From assembly GCF_005938385.1 (NCBI RefSeq), contig NZ_VCRA01000025.1:1-64000 (forward strand): DNA of 64,000 bases, in the 5' to 3' direction. Positions within the stretch are counted from its first letter, which is position 1. The number at the start of each line of letters is the position of its first letter. Shown here one piece after another: positions 62,834 to 64,000 of this stretch. This stretch comes from Paenibacillus mesophilus. Its GTDB lineage: Bacteria; Bacillota; Bacilli; Paenibacillales; NBRC-103111. The translations under genes were made by a program, and so were the position numbers. The notes beneath the pieces were generated by a model. It did no database searches and had not been told where the DNA came from. It was given only the letters and a program-made list of their open reading frames with translations.

Positions 62834-63532
62834 TCATTCCCCTCTCAGTACGTAGCCCGCTCCCCGAACCGTTTGAATGATCCGCTTGCCGCCGTACTCC
62901 TCGAGCTTTTGCCGCAGCAGCGCGATGTATACTTCCAGCACGTTCGATTCGCCGCTGTAGTCGTAGCCCCATATTTTCTCCATAATGATATCCCGCGACA
63001 GCACCCGTTTCGGATTCTGCAGAAACAGATGAAGCAGATCGAATTCCTTGGTTGTCAGCTCGATCGTATGGCCGGCGCGGATCACCTCCCGCGTATCCAG
63101 ATCAAGCATAATATCCTCGAACTGGGTCCGGTTCGTCTTCTGCTCCGCCGTATCCCCGCGGCGGCGCATCAGCGATCGGATTCTCGCCAGCAGCTCCTCG
63201 AGCGCGAACGGCTTGACCAAATAATCGTCGGCGCCCAAATCGAGCCCCCTTACCCGGTCGGCGACTTCATCTTTCGCCGTCAGCATCAGAATCGGCACCG
63301 AGCTGCCGCCTTCCCTGACGCGGCGGCATACTTCCCAGCCGTCCATCTGCGGCATCATGACGTCCAATATGAGCAAGCTCGGCTCCATCGCCAGCATTTG
63401 CCTCAAGCCTTCGGTGCCGTTGTTCGCCGTTGTGACGGTATATCCTTCGAATGCAAGCGAACGCCGCAGCATGGACGTTATTTTCTCGTCATCGTCAATT
63501 ACCAAAATATGCTCTCTCAATCGTCCAACCAT
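62834..63532 (-). CDS. OmpR-family response regulator
   Basis: From the ATG at 63532 (GGGGAAAAGG upstream) the product has 232 residues. The receiver domain has ILVIDDDEKITSML, phosphoacceptor in LLILDVMMPQMDGWEV, MLTAKDE and VKPFALEE. The winged-helix domain has ELTTKEFDLLHLFLQNPKRVLSR, GESNVLEVYIALLRQKLEEYG and TVRGAGYVLR. It is co-translated with the histidine kinase downstream. The open frame upstream of 63532 lacks a ribosome binding site. Confidence 0.94.
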   Translation of the reverse strand: MVGRLREHILVIDDDEKITSMLRRSLAFEGYTVTTANNGTEGLRQMLAMEPSLLILDVMMPQMDGWEVCRRVREGGSSVPILMLTAKDEVADRVRGLDLGADDYLVKPFALEELLARIRSLMRRRGDTAEQKTNRTQFEDIMLDLDTREVIRAGHTIELTTKEFDLLHLFLQNPKRVLSRDIIMEKIWGYDYSGESNVLEVYIALLRQKLEEYGGKRIIQTVRGAGYVLRGE

Positions 63533-63665
63533 CCTTTTCCCCAAAAAGTGTAGTGATGCTTTGCAGTTTATTCCGAAACAAAATTTCCCAAAGTGAAGTG
63601 ATGATTCTATCGTATAATACCCCGCATTGCGAAGGCAAATCCGGCGATTCGGATGTCTCCTCAAC

Positions 63666-63713
63666 GAAAAAGGAAAGCAGGAGGAACGTCCCAGCGTCCC
63701 GCTCTGCTTTCCT
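63666..63713 (-). terminator. Terminator of the HtrA-like protease gene
   Basis: On the minus strand AGGAAAGCAG pairs with CTGCTTTCCT in an 18-bp imperfect stem and is followed by TTTTTCG. Confidence 0.85.
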
Positions 63714-63736
63714 CCTGCCGAATACGGCTTCCTTCG

Positions 63737-64000
63737 TTATTTATTCATGTCTCCAACGATGACAGCCGTCGTCAACGTTTTGCCGCTGCGGTGTACCGTG
63801 AGCGTTACTTTGTCGCCTACTTTGAAGCTTTTGATCGTATTGCGGAATTCTTCCGTGTTTTTCACCTTCGTGCCGTTCACTTCGGTGATGACGTCGTACG
63901 GCTGCAGGTCGGCTTTGGATGCCGGGCTGCCTTGGACGACGGAAGCGACGACCGTACCTTGCGCATTATCCAGCTTCAATTCCTTGACCCATTCTTCGGG
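63737..64000 (-). CDS. HtrA-like S1C serine protease, C-terminal PDZ part (truncated by window)
   Basis: The frame is open to the window edge and encodes the last 87 residues of a longer protein. They form a PDZ domain: LDNAQGTVVASVVQGSPASKADLQPYDVITEVNGTKVKNTEEFRNTI and KVTLTVHRSGKTL. Such a domain ends DegP/HtrA-type envelope proteases. The trypsin domain would lie beyond 64000. A two-component system lies just downstream on the same strand; in Bacillus, CssRS controls htrA genes (family knowledge). Confidence 0.85.
   Translation of the reverse strand, partial: PEEWVKELKLDNAQGTVVASVVQGSPASKADLQPYDVITEVNGTKVKNTEEFRNTIKSFKVGDKVTLTVHRSGKTLTTAVIVGDMNK

Overview
The window looks like chromosome of a Paenibacillaceae bacterium (Paenibacillus or Cohnella type; inference). 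The sequence is fairly GC-rich, ribosome binding sites are of the strong GGAGG kind, and several starts are GTG or TTG. The gene families fit this group: membrane-spanning YesN-like AraC regulators, many lipoprotein sugar-binding proteins, a secreted protein with a copper-amine-oxidase-type stalk domain, tRNA synthetase genes behind RNA leaders, and OmpR-type two-component systems. No rRNA, tRNA, CRISPR array, transposase or prophage gene was found.

Layout. 1-6.2 kb: a large cytosolic glycosidase-like protein, a thioredoxin-reductase-like flavoprotein, a two-gene envelope unit (coiled-coil membrane protein plus phosphodiester glycosidase) and a 36-residue membrane peptide. 6.2-9.8 kb: a histidyl-tRNA synthetase behind a histidine leader peptide and terminator, an AbrB-like regulator with four cysteines, trmL, and an orphan response regulator. 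9.8-19.8 kb: a leftward three-gene operon (cyclase, AAC(3)-like acetyltransferase, sugar isomerase) divergent from a rightward set with a transmembrane AraC regulator, a secreted GH30-like glycosidase and two sugar-binding lipoproteins. A 260-bp imperfect palindrome follows. 20-25.6 kb: housekeeping genes (tagO/wecA-like, an AraC regulator, serC, thpR, trpS with a T-box). 26-29.7 kb: an SGNH/MBOAT polysaccharide O-acetylation pair and a putative JAB-domain protein carrying the LQRTIGN motif of injection-system cargo.

30-46.5 kb is the most distinctive part. Two paralogous regulators, each a GntR DNA-binding domain fused to a cytoplasmic solute-binding domain, lie beside two large secreted beta-propeller proteins that share sequence and two extracellular sugar-binding lipoproteins. 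No permease gene is present. Between the two sets lie a Gfo/Idh/MocA dehydrogenase and a HxlR-controlled MFS transporter/aldo-keto reductase unit with tandem operators.

47-56.6 kb: an FMN reductase, a secreted coiled-coil protein next to a two-component system, several small proteins, a DUF1501/DUF1800 pair and a secreted protein made of four 103-residue repeats. 56.7-64 kb: conserved core genes on the minus strand (glnA with a GlnR box, aroF, DUF2062, ispH, a two-component system and the C-terminal end of an HtrA-like protease).

Working together (inference): much of the accessory content concerns making, modifying, sensing or degrading extracellular polysaccharide. The regulator-binding protein fusions and permease-less lipoproteins suggest a glycan sensing or capture arrangement distinct from a normal ABC importer operon.
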